From positions 186,001 through 250,000 of the forward strand of contig BCIV01000009.1 in NCBI GenBank assembly GCA_001600055.1: a DNA stretch of 64,000 nt. Reading direction: 5' to 3'. This stretch comes from Filobasidium wieringae. Taxonomy: Eukaryota > Basidiomycota > Tremellomycetes > Filobasidiales > Filobasidiaceae. A model generated the notes under the pieces. That model did no database searches. It had not been told where the DNA came from and worked only from the letters and a program-made list of their open reading frames with translations. Below are positions 49,230-59,409 of this stretch, one piece after another. How positions within the stretch are numbered: the first letter of the stretch is position 1; the number at the start of each line of letters is the position of its first letter. A program made the position numbers and the translations under genes.

Positions 49230-51192
49230 ATGGCTTTCTTCCTTCGGGACTGTACGATAGGTATCGCTCATATCGATGACGATGTGATTATAGCTGGACG
49301 AGGAATTCAGGAATGGCTACAACCACCTTCTCTGGTGGGTTTCGACCTAACGGTCTCTACCACGTATTCGATGGCTGAATCTTGAACCCACAGCGATTGA
49401 CTCCTAGATACGGTCTGCGTAAAAACGTAACACACATCGTCTCCAACGAAGTGTTACAGGGAGAGGGTTCAAGTTCCCAACCTTTGGAGAGGCCTTTGAG
49501 CCAATACCTTATCGGTGCAGCTCTGGAGGATGCCTTGGCCAAAGAACCAGATGAAATAGAGGTACATTGGCCTTTCCGGGACATCCAAACGCCAACTTCA
49601 TCTTTGGGCGAGTCCAGCAACCTAGAAAAGGCAGGGAACAAGTCTACGAAAGTCGATTGGAGGGGTCGAGAGGCTATCTTGTAAGTTGGACGATAGCATC
49701 ATTTAAAAATGCAGTTGATGAAGTACAAATCGCCTTTCCCATACAGGCATCATCTTTTCTTCCGGGAATGGAGTTTGCAACCACAGAACAACACCACAGC
49801 TCTACTCCTCCTTCCCCCTCCTCAACCTCCCCTTCTATCACCATCCACCCTTGAAGCGTACTCTCAGATGAGCTTTGAATCCCTCAACTGTCCAGCTTTC
49901 CACGTACTACCTTCTTCTATCGCTGCAATCTTTGGTGTGGGACTACCTGCTGGATTGAATGTGCATATCGGAAGGCACGCTACGGACATCATTCCCGTGA
50001 TAGATAGCTTGGCCCGACCAGAAGCTCATATCAGAGTCGAGGCCGGAACAAGCGACTGCGTAACCTATCTCGCCGAGATCCTTTCGAAAGATCAAGCGAT
50101 TCGACAAAGTGTTGAAGCATTGTCGAAAGACATCTTTGGAGAAGACGTGCATAAAGTGGACCTTTTGATGGAGGAGTTAGCCGAGGTGATTTTACGTGAA
50201 GAAAAGCCTAGGATCCTGGTTCCTCTAGCAAATGGCCAGACTGTTCCTGTTGGCAACGAAGAAACACAGGAAGGAGAAGAGGGCGTATTTGATGTTGCAA
50301 AAGAGTGAGTGATCAGTCAGAGTCTAGCCTATTTTACAATCAAGGCTGATACAGTGATGATATACTCAGACTTACCCGAACAGACGCTTCAAAAGCAATT
50401 CAACAACTCAAAGAAGCTAGGAGCAAGAAATCTGCGACAGCTCAGGCAGCTGCGGACAAGCAAGCGACTAATAAAGCGAAACAGGCGGCTGCTCAGGCTG
50501 CAGCTGACCTTGCTGCCGATATTCAACAATTTACACTGAGAGGTCGTGAAATACCTGTTGGACCGATCAGACACAGAGCGTGCGAACCGTTATACAGGCC
50601 GTTCGATGGTCTCCCATACGGCAACGGGAGAACCGTACAAGAAGGCATGGCTAGCGCAGTCAATGCTCTCGATATCAGAGAACGACAAAATGTCTGGGAT
50701 GGAGTTGTCTTTACGGGAGAACTCGCTAAAGTACCATGTGAGTCATCGAGCCTTTTGCGAATGTCAATGATTTATTCACTAATCCTCTGGACCTTGAGTG
50801 TAGCACTATCGTTTGCGATTGTTTCCTGGCTGAACGTCTTCTTGGCGTCTGACCCGGATCGAGGAATCGATGGGCGACCCTCAAGCGTTCGAATACTGAA
50901 ACTTCCGTTAGTATAGTAAAAGTATGGTAGTATCGTTTTTGCTGACGGAGATTCGGTAACAGAGAATACTTCACCAATTTCCGGGGTCATGGAACGGACT
51001 TGGCACCTTTCTTGGGAGCTTCCCTAGCTGGCAAAGTAAGTCGTCTTATGCTGCAGGCCGGCTACTACTTTGGCTGAACACATACCTTCTCGGCAGCTCA
51101 TTTTCAGCGACAACAACAAGCATTGTGTAACTAAGACCGATTACAACAACCATGGTCCGGCTGCGATTCATTTGAGCGGCGCGATGGAATGA
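49230..51192 (+). CDS. actin-related protein, Arp9-like (SWI/SNF and RSC type)
   Basis: A multi-exon gene of about 500 residues, starting MAFFLRDCTIGIAHIDDDVI, a divergent actin-fold first strand, with EWLQPPSL|RLTPRYGLRKN across an intron. WPFRDIQTPTSSLG and the actin-like segment LPSSIAAIFGVGLPAGLNVH (the hinge-type strand-helix) follow. A middle insert is an Ala/Lys-rich coiled coil (KKSATAQAAADKQATNKAKQ). The end has LKLPEYFTNFRGHGTDLAPF and LIFSDNNKHCVTKTDYNNHG, the C-terminal block of nuclear Arps. The splice phases agree throughout. Arp9 with Arp7 forms the actin module of SWI/SNF and RSC remodelers; the Arp9 choice over Arp7 or Arp8 is moderate confidence. Confidence 0.7.
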
Positions 51193-51276
51193 TGAAAATT
51201 TAGTGATGCATGTGGTATTATGATTTCGTTATACCATTCTATGGCGTTCATACAATCCTGCAGATACTCCGTCGCT

Positions 51277-53914
51277 TCATAGAGTCGTGTCGTTTCGTGA
51301 ACCTAGTAATGCTAATGCTGTTTCGAGGAACCATGCCTCTTTCTTGATAAAGTGTACCACTACCGTTCCACCACGTTCCTTTGGATCGTGTCTGAATCTT
51401 TCCGCTCTGCTTGGTCTTCTGTCGAATACCTTTTCCACCAATTCCTCTTCGTCTGCCGCTCTCATCCAATCCGGTCGAACCTGTGCGTTCCTATGATTGG
51501 CAGCGTGTAACAGCGAAAGGAGAGACATTTCGCTGCCCTCTATCAAAGCTTCGACCTGCTGCGAAGAGCTCAAGTACGATAGAGGAGGGGTATATGGGGT
51601 TCCGAAATGAGAAACGGTGGAGTAGGTCGATGCCCAATTCTTCCCGCCTCTCCATTGCAGTTCAAAGGGCGAAAGCTTGTCTATATCCTCATGACGAACT
51701 TGTTCTATCACGGAAGGGAACAGGAACCCATGCGAGTACCTGAAATATGGTTCTCGATGAGTACAGGTTCATAGTGCACATCGGCCTTGCAGTACTCACA
51801 CTGTACCGGCCTTCGGGTGGTCATAGATAGCACATCTCTCGCTAACCCAGACAATCTCATCACGCTTTGGGTGCATCTTCATCCATTTTGAAACGAGTTT
51901 ATCTTCCTTGCCTTTGGTCATGGATCGCAATGGTATGTGATTGGCGATATATTCCACCAAATCGAAAGACATGCCATAACACTCTCCTCCCATGAACTGG
52001 TTCTTGATGAGATCTACGATCGTGGGTGTTGTCTTCAGCATCATTCCTATATAAGGCAGCCTATTGGGTAGGAGAGAAACTCACATCCCCAAAACGTCTG
52101 TTTCCTAGGGACCACCCTCAACCTCCTTTCCATCTCTCCCAATACGATAAAGGCATCGTCATCCGCTTTGAAAACATAATCCGGTTTCTTCTCTCCCTTG
52201 TAGACCATCTCGGCAAGGGGATTATGAGCGAGTAAACCAGGAGCAGCTTCGCTCGATCTTTCATCCAGAATCGTAAAGTCTTCTTGCGAACGGTGAGGAG
52301 GTTCGAATTCGGAGGGATCAGGGTGAGGCAGTACATAAGACCACTCGGGGACTGTAGCGTTCTCAGCAGCCCAATTGAAGTATTTGAAAGTCTTTCCGCT
52401 ATTCATATTCTCCTCCATATCGAGAATAACGATATCTCCAAAAGCTATCCACAAATCCGTGAACACGATCAGTATTCGCTCCACCATTATCAGACACCAT
52501 CAAGAGAGAGAAGGGAGACCCACTATCGATCTCCAACTCTACCTCCCTAGCCAAACTGGCCTTAGGTCTCCCCAGGATAAACTTCACTACGACCCCCTCT
52601 GTCCCCCTCGTTCTACTCTTCGGATGAGTCCCATAAGTCTGCCGGATCAACATCCTCTTCTCCCTCGCATAATCGATCGACATGATTCCTATAAAGATCC
52701 CGACGGGATCCAGCTGATCGACCGAATCGTCGTCCGAACGATAGGGGGGTGTAGGGGAAGACCATGGCCAAGCCTGGTGGCTAGAATTCAGAGGGATGAA
52801 GGGTTGGGTGGAGGGGGAAGAGAAACCTGTCTCGAACTGAAGTGGATTTGAACGAGTCCATGTGGATGTGGAGGGGGAGGGGGAGAGGACGTGGTACGAT
52901 GCGCCACGGTGGAGACAGTATTCTCGCCATGGTAATGGAGCTTTATCCGGGTTCAGAAGGTACTTGAGGAGCTTCGTGAGGAATATCGCGAGGAGGGAGA
53001 GGAAGACGATCAATCCGAGCTAAGGAAAGTCAGAGGGGGATCGATAAGCATCTCAATGGAACGGGAAGAATTGCTTGAAGACTGACCACGATTCTAACCG
53101 GATTACTCATCAACACCCTTCCCAATCCTTTCCTTCCCACTCTCTCCCACTCCTTACCTACACCAGCAGGATCTCCTTTACTTTTCCCCTCCCTCGTTCC
53201 TCTTCTCGTTTTCTTTCGCTTCGATGATCCTAGACCTCGTTTGGTCTCCGGAGGATGCATCTTGTATGCTCCCGAGGACGAACCTGATTCTAAAAGATCG
53301 TACTCCCACCCTCTAAGCGCGGGATTTCGAAATATCCAATCGATGAGCGATCGAGCTGTGAAGGGTTTAGTGGAAGGGGTTTGAGAGGGGAGGATGGGAT
53401 GACGATGGGCGGTTAATTCTTCGGTTGAAGAGTCTTCTTCCGAATTGATCGTCCCTCCTACGGGGGGTTGATCGATTTCCTCTCTCTTGACGTGGAACGT
53501 TTCTTCCAAAGGAGAAGCAGAACTCTCGGTCGACTGAGCGATGGAACTGTCATACCCCATCGCTCTGCTCGTTTCCTTCATACCCTTCACTCGTCCTTCT
53601 CTGAGAGGCCGGACGGAAGGGGGATCAGTAGAACCCCACGTCCAAGCTCCCTTCAGATTAGTCCCTCGTCTTCCTGACGATTCTTCCCCCGACTTGAGCT
53701 CATCTTCAAGTTGAATGGATTCCCTTCCGCTAGAACGATTGAGATCGACCACTCCGGTAGGATCGTCAGGACGTGATTTAGATCCATCCATCTCGGCTCT
53801 ATAACTACTTCTAGCTCTAGTCGAACGGAGGGAAGGACGAGGGGAGTCGGATAGAGCTAGTTGAGAGGAGGATGTGAGGTCTGAAGAGTAACCTGTTGAT
53901 TTATCGGTTGGCAT
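51277..53914 (-). CDS. type II membrane glycosyltransferase (GT31, beta-1,3-galactosyltransferase-like)
   Basis: A multi-exon gene of about 770 residues. A cytosolic Ser/Arg-rich N-terminus of about 280 residues (start MPTDKSTGYSSDLTSSS) precedes the membrane anchor LIVFLSLLAIFLTKLLKYLL. The luminal part has GIFIGIMSIDYAREKRMLIR and QTYGTHP, the GT31 entry segment, then FGDIVILDMEENMNSGKTFK, YVFKADDDAFIVLGEMERRL (the DDD metal-binding motif) and MGGECYGMSFDLVEYIANHI, the ED-like helix. Later blocks are KLVSKWMKMHPKRDEIVWV and CAIYDHP. It is a Golgi enzyme that could decorate capsule or mannoprotein glycans; donor and acceptor cannot be told. Confidence 0.85.
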
Positions 53915-54620
53915 TTCCTTTGAAAAGGAAGGGAAAGGAAATGTGGTTTCCTGATGGATCGGTCGACTGGTTGTTGTTGTTGATTGTCGGTCAGGTTATG
54001 CTGATCTGTTGATTAGGGAATTCCAACGGGACTTTGGGTCTATTTTTACTGGCAGTCTGATTATAACATGAACGTGGGTGATGCTACTGATGGTATCTGG
54101 GATGAATGCTGGGGATGAGAGCTTGGGATAGGTCGAGGTAGGTCAAGATAGATCAGAGAAGGTGACATGATATCGTTCCCCGAGTGAAGGAGGATGTGCA
54201 CGCGTGGTGAAATCTATGTCGTATCATGTGGTAATCATGCGCCATGCACAGCCGAGTTACAAGCCCGATGTAGCAGAGCATCGGACTCCAGGTTCAAAGA
54301 GAGGCTCGCACATGTACATCTATCTACTCATTTGGGAAGGAAGAACGACTAGGACAGGTCCGGCAGGTCCAGAGACTGTCCTGACTTCTGGCGACACGTT
54401 TCCAGAGGAAGAAGTAGACCGGGTAGATGTCCTCGACAATAATAATGCAAGGCTTCAAAACGCTCCGCCTCATTCCATGACATAGTCCTCATATCGAAAG
54501 CTATACCACATTCACACCCCCTTTACAAACAGACCCCATTCGATACCCCACTTCGCACTTCAAGACCCTTCCCACAGCCTCGGCCCCATTCATTTTATAA
54601 CCCCGCTCCGCGTTTCATCC
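53915..54620. other. intergenic region before the SANT/Myb-like cluster
   Basis: About 700 bp between the glycosyltransferase start and the stop of the first cluster gene. It must hold the glycosyltransferase promoter. A short plus-strand frame at 54204-54485 opens without an ATG and is not accepted. Confidence 0.4.
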
Positions 54621-55045
54621 TCACAACCCAGCCAAGATCTTCTCCTTCAATCGATCTTTCATCTGATATTGGAACCTATCATCGTGAACCGTAACGAACC
54701 AACCGGATCGGAAGGTCAGAGTCCCTTGGCGGGAAGAAAACAAAACAAAACGGAAAGACACTCGCTTGTTCTTACAGGACTGAGGAGTCCTCCCGACCAT
54801 CTTCCCTACCACCGTCCAATCGGTCTTATCATCTGTCCCGCACAGCAGAGACGAGTGGATCATGATGCAGACGCTACGGATTCACCTTTACGATAAACGG
54901 CTTCGAACAATTTCCAAGCCTGATCCCCCGTCCAGGGCTGATCTTCCCCCGTTTTCTTTCTTCCACCGCCGGTGGGTTTGGTAAGGGAAGCGGTCGATTC
55001 GGGTGGAGGTTTAGTGTCCTTTAGGGAAGAAGGAGCACGAGGCAT
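54621..55045 (-). CDS. small SANT/Myb-like protein, cluster gene A
   Basis: Three exons give about 95 residues: a Pro/Ser/Lys-rich start (MPRAPSSLKDTKPPPESTAS), then PWTGDQAWKLFEAVYRK joined to DDKTDWTVVGKMVGRTPQ and SCKNK. The spaced aromatic residues and the pattern W..VG...R...SCKNK match a SANT/Myb-type three-helix fold. A basic helix (KFQYQMKDRLKEKILAGL) ends the protein. The last intron (54676-54765) uses a GC donor (AACAA|GCGAGT); the phase then restores the same tail as gene B. No known protein is recognised. It and gene B are transcribed on the minus strand, the other three on the plus strand. Confidence 0.75.
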
Positions 55046-55601
55046 CTCTAGTAGAGTTTGGTGGTTGGTTTGTGCTTGTTGTTGTGTTTTTGATTGCGAT
55101 GATGAGATTGAAGGATCCAGGGATGACGACGCTCAGAGCTATATAAGAAGAAACCCTGCTGGCGGTTAGGCAATTAGGCAAGATCTTCTCTCTACTCGGC
55201 TGATCAATACAACCATGTTTTGGGGACCAGCGGACGAAAGAAGTGATTATCAGATCAGAGATCCTCAGAGAACAGAGATCTAATAGGCGAGACAATCAAA
55301 GAAGATCCACAACGAACGTAGACGATCGTCTCGATATTCAGTGTCCAGATTGGGCATTATCGACAAGTTGTATGCTTGTATGCCCGGTATCAATCATGAA
55401 ACCGAGATTGCCCACAGAATTCGTTCATTGAGCTGGGGTTCTCGCTCTCGGTAAGTATACAGTAGTAGTATTGTTTACTGAATTTATTGCTCTGTTGTGT
55501 TCAAGACGTTCATACCAGAGTGGCTACTAAAATTACAAAGTACTTCTCCGCGTGTTTCACCCTCAATCGCATCCACCTCACGAACCCACAGTCCCACAAT
55601 C
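55046..55601. other. intergenic region between cluster genes A and B
   Basis: About 556 bp holding the promoter of gene A and the 3' UTR of gene B. Nothing else is recognised, including no degenerate cluster member. Confidence 0.4.
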
Positions 55602-56048
55602 TCACATCCCCACAGTGATCTTCTCCTTCAACCGAGTCTTCATCTGAGATTCGTACCTTTAATCACCCAGAATATGATCGATCGAAATCGTATTCAGAAG
55701 ACGATTATTGCCTGTCGATAGGATGACGAAGACTGACTTGTTTTTACACGATTTCGCATCCCGTCCTACAGCCTTGGCTACGACGGCCCATTCGATCTTA
55801 TCATCTATCCACATGCGGGCGGGAACGTAATGAGTATCCCTTCTTTGTCTCCCAGAGCTTACCGAGGTTTGGCCTTCGCGGGACAGACCTTTATGATAGA
55901 TCGCTTCGAACAAGTTCCAAAACTGTTCCTCCGTCCAGCGATCGTCCGTTACTTTCTTCTTGCCCGCTTTAACAGGGGATGAGGTGGTTGATGTGGGGCT
56001 GGAATAGGGTTTGAGGTCTTTTTCGGGAGAAGTGGGAGTTTTGGGCAT
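55602..56048 (-). CDS. small SANT/Myb-like protein, cluster gene B
   Basis: About 95 residues from three exons. It starts MPKTPTSPEKDLKPYSSPTS and then has RWTEEQFWNLFEAIYHK joined to DDKIEWAVVAKAVGRDAK and SCKNK, ending YESQMKTRLKEKITVGM. It is the closest relative of gene A, sharing the intron after the YxK position and the intron right after SCKN. Its last donor is a standard GTCAGT. The conserved W, F and Y positions suggest a helix-turn-helix DNA- or histone-tail-binding fold. Function is unknown. Confidence 0.75.
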
Positions 56049-56490
56049 CGGATCGTTTGAGAGCTTTGGGTGGTTGTTCGTAAGAGATGAATGATGTAGG
56101 AGTGTACACGTGGATACCGGGATGCTTGTACAATTGAGTTTATGGTTATAGGCAGATATATTAAAAGATTGGGCGAGAGTAATAATATGATTATGAGCAC
56201 CATTGTTACAAGCTACGAGTAGTAGTGGTGACAGAAAGAAGAGTACGAGAACGACATGATCTGATCTCCATGATGGGCTATCTGAAAGTGAGACATATGA
56301 GACAACTCTGATGGAAAGAACGCGAGAACTGGCGCGATTGGCCAATCAAGTCGATCCGCTGATCATTTCGTATGTCATCATGGTGAAGGTACAAGTACCT
56401 CCTTTAATTTATAGACATCGAACCATTACATTTACTTACTCTGACTCGATAGTCAAATGTCAAATATCTACCGAACCCCGATTGCCAACG
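56049..56490. promoter_or_regulatory. divergent promoter region, cluster genes B and C
   Basis: These 442 bp separate the minus-strand and plus-strand blocks of the cluster. The frame of gene C stays open upstream to an ATG at 56311, but no paralogue has such an extension, so I treat it as non-coding. Confidence 0.4.
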
Positions 56491-56935
56491 ATGCCTCCCG
56501 CTCCCATTTCACCCAAGGTCAAAGAAGAATCCAAGCCCTACCCTGCCTCCTCACCTTCGAAACCAAAGGCTAAGTCTGGCCCCGGGAGAGCTTCCGAGGG
56601 AGAAAAGTGGACCCCCGAGCAATTGTGGGCTCTGTTCCAAGGGATCTATACGAGGAGGGATTCAGTCGATTGGGAAAAGGTCGCGAGGGATGTTGGGAGA
56701 CCTGTCAAGGTGAATGAGAGCATGTCGATGTCGTCAATTCGATGAGCATATCGCTGACGGCTGTTTTCTTGATATCTTAGGCTTGTAAGAATGGGTAAGC
56801 GAACGAGATACAAGTACCACCCGCTCTTTCGAGACTGACTATCGCCTTCATAGAGAACAAAACTACTTCAAACATCCCAAGCTACAAGAAAGATTGACGG
56901 GCAGTAGTTCTAAGACAAGCTACAAGAAAGATTGA
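56491..56935 (+). CDS. small SANT/Myb-like protein, cluster gene C
   Basis: About 103 residues. The start is MPPAPISPKVKEESKPY, and the fold region is KWTPEQLWALFQGIYTRRDS followed by VDWEKVARDVGRPVK. A 14-nt microexon (56781-56794) encodes ACKN and part of the next codon. The last exon reads QNYFKHPKLQERLTGSSSK and then TSYKKD. That end comes from an exact 38-bp tandem duplication (56878-56953), which moves the frame; without the second copy the same frame would stop shortly after SSSKNK. The plus-strand members have no intron at the position used by A and B, showing two subfamilies. Confidence 0.75.
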
Positions 56936-56953
56936 CGGGCAGTAGTTCTAAGA
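56878..56953 (+). repeat. exact 38-bp tandem duplication in gene C
   Basis: Two perfect head-to-tail copies (56878-56915 and 56916-56953) cover the end of the last exon. As 38 is not a multiple of three, the second copy is read in a shifted frame and reaches a TGA at 56933-56935. Confidence 0.95.
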
Positions 56954-57438
56954 ACAAGTAGATGGATGATTGCTTGAGAGGATCAATCGAGTCAATCTGA
57001 AGGAAAGAGGATCCGTTTTGCTTGTACCATTTTATTTTGTCTTTTATCACTTTGTACCAAACGTACCAAACGCCAGCTCGCGCGCGACAAGGGAGAACAA
57101 AGAGGCGAAAGGTAGTCGACGATGTTTGGGATGATCGTGAAGAGGTTATCGATCTGGCAGCTGGCAGGATGGTTCTTAAACCCATGGTCATGCTGATGTG
57201 TTCCCCCATTCTCTTGGTTACTGAGTTCAACCTTACTAGTCCTATTCGTTTCGAGTATCCTAAATCTAGCTCGCCATCTTCTAGCCCCTAAACAGGGCAT
57301 AGACAAGCCCACGGACCGTATCCGCGTTCATCCTCACCAACCATACATACAAGACCGTAAGCTCCAAATCACCTCGTCACACTCTTCGCTAGATCGTACT
57401 GATCTCCCAATCGCCCGCTCGTTTCCTTCTACTCGTAG
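56936..57438. other. intergenic region between cluster genes C and D
   Basis: About 500 bp with the gene C 3' flank and gene D promoter. The 5' flank just before the gene D ATG resembles that of gene E (CTTCTACTCGTAG-type versus CTTCTCATAG), as expected for tandem duplicates. Confidence 0.4.
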
Positions 57439-57883
57439 ATGCCTAAAGCTCCTTCCATCAAAACAACCACCCCAATCACCTCGCCGATCAAAAAAGAACC
57501 ACACACCGAATCCCAACCCAATTCTCCATCGAAACCGACCAAATCGCGCCCTATACCATGGACAGGGGAAGACACTTATAAACTGTTTCAAATCGTTCAT
57601 CCCAAGCCCGCTGAGATTCCTTGGAAAGAGATCTGCAAGCAGTTCCCGGGGAAGGATCAACAGGTGAGTTACAGGACGCTTTTGGCTGTTCGTTCGGCGA
57701 GCGTGTTGATCGTCTTGGATCGGGACGGTCTAGTCATGTAGGAACAGGTAAGGAATGATGGTTCTTGTGATCATCTGAGACGATACGATGCTCTGACAGC
57801 GATCCATACTTAACCTGTGTTGTAGGTACCGTAAGAATATCGTCCCTTCCCTTGAAAGAGCACTCAAAGGTGGAAAGGAATGA
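57439..57883 (+). CDS. small SANT/Myb-like protein, cluster gene D
   Basis: About 98 residues from three exons. It starts MPKAPSIKTTTPITSP, then IKKEPHTES and a Ser/Pro/Lys linker, then PWTGEDTYKLFQIVHPKP with IPWKEICKQFPGKDQQ. A 14-nt microexon (57734-57747) gives SCRN and the first two bases of the Arg codon, and the last exon is YRKNIVPSLERALKGGKE. The conserved spacing of W, F and W matches genes A-C, so it is the same fold. Gene E is its closest relative. The function is unknown. Confidence 0.75.
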
Positions 57884-58689
57884 CCCCCTTCCGGCCGCTC
57901 ACGCATCCACTCAGTCGCTTTGAACATGCTGGAGTATTCGAGTGGATGTGGTGATTGGAAATGTCGTAAATATCGAATGTAACATGATATGAACGAGATA
58001 ATGCCTTTACGGTGATTCAAGTCTTATGTGTTTTTTTGAGAATTATGAGCGCCATATCCTACAAATTAACAACGCTTCATTGCTGTGCAACTCATGAACG
58101 ATCTAGCGACGTGAAAAGACGCCCGCTACAATCTCGACGCTTAGTAGCTTGAGTAGTCAGGATTCGACGAATTGCACGTCTTCGAGAATGATTGAGTCCT
58201 TTGGACCTTTTGAATCCGCGCGAGGTCGATAATGAGGCAAATGAATGCGTTTCTTCCCATCTCTTATCGACACACAGAAAGTAGATGAGGTGATCGGTTC
58301 ACTGCCAGGGTAATGATGTTGTAGGCGATATGTCTTGCATACGACTGCGCAAAGACCGTCTGGAGATACAAGGGCGGTGGAGGCACGACAAGCTAACAAA
58401 GAGCTTCTTGAGGATCTGCAGCGAAAGGGTGACGATCTTCCATCTTGTCATCTCTCAACTCCACTCCATCAAACTGCTCGTCGTTTTGTTCGTATGACGG
58501 ATATATATCTTCAAGAAGCCCAGTTTTCGCCCTTCGTTTTCATCCCGATCGAAAGTCCGACTCGCGCTGTATTGTGAACATCAAGCAATAAACCCCACAC
58601 CACCAGAGACTTCAGAAGCTGCGAGTTTTCAAATCGGATCGTCTCTTTTCGGGAAAACTCATCCTCTACTCATTTACTCCTTCTCATAG
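57884..58689. other. intergenic region between cluster genes D and E
   Basis: About 800 bp. Open frames occur near 58157-58577 on both strands, but they overlap each other and show no splice structure or similarity to the cluster. I find no decayed sixth copy. Confidence 0.4.
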
Positions 58690-59127
58690 ATGCCTAAAGT
58701 CCCGTCTAACAAAACTTCCCCTCCCGACACGCTCCCATCAAGAAAGAAGTACCTTCTCATACTGAATCGCCCTCCAGTTCTCCCTCCAAGTCCGGCAAAC
58801 GCACGCCTTGGACTGGGGATGAGACTTACCAGTTGTTCGAAGCGATCTACTCCAAGCCGGACGGAATCCCTTGGAAAGATATCTGCGTGGATTTTCCTGG
58901 AAAAGATATCCAGGTCAGCTCGCATCTGTCGGTTCGAAGACCCTCGCGTATCAGTCGCTGATAAGCAATAATGTTCCATTTCCAGAGTTGCCGAAACAGG
59001 TACGAATCTTTCCGCATCCTGAACGACTCCAGTTGTCACTTACGACCCGTGAGTTTGGACTTCTATCAGGTTCGCTAGAAACATCCTCCCGGTCATCGAA
59101 AAGGCGCTCAAGGGGGAGGGAAAATGA
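58690..59127 (+). pseudogene. SANT/Myb-like cluster gene E, -1 frameshift near the start
   Basis: The sequence aligns to gene D along its whole length. It starts MPKVPSNKTSPPD, but the matching frame (APIKKEVPSHTES, then TPWTGDETYQLFEAIYSKPD and GIPWKDICVDFPGKDIQ) is one base out: 47 nt separate the ATG from the IKKE codons where gene D has 48. A 14-nt microexon (58986-58999) gives SCRN, and the last exon FARNILPVIEKALKGEGK ends normally. No ATG opens the correct frame upstream of the shift. So the copy looks newly broken with the rest intact; a sequencing error in a C-rich stretch cannot be excluded. Confidence 0.65.
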
Positions 59128-59409
59128 TCCTCTTAAACAGCGCCCGGGACGACAACGGAAAATAGTCCTTTCGCCGAGCAGGGAAAGAGTCCGGCCCGAT
59201 GTACAGCTTATATGATGTTCATGTGATGAGACACGGGTACTAATTCAATAATGCATGTCGATCCTATGTTGAATATGCTGGAGTTCTTGGACTACATCAA
59301 GTGTCAAGTGCGGAATTGTGTATGATCATCCAGCTCTGATCATTGTCAGCGGGACTATAAGCTACAAATGGTATTACAACTTCGGTTTCTTTATAGGAGC
59401 AAAAACTCG

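Noticed and set aside
56311..56490. In-frame upstream extension of cluster gene C
   Set aside because: An ATG at 56311 would add 60 residues, but none of the other four paralogues has a matching N-terminus; they start at MPxxPS.
58157..58577. Overlapping frames on both strands between cluster genes D and E
   Set aside because: They overlap one another, have no consensus introns and resemble no cluster member.
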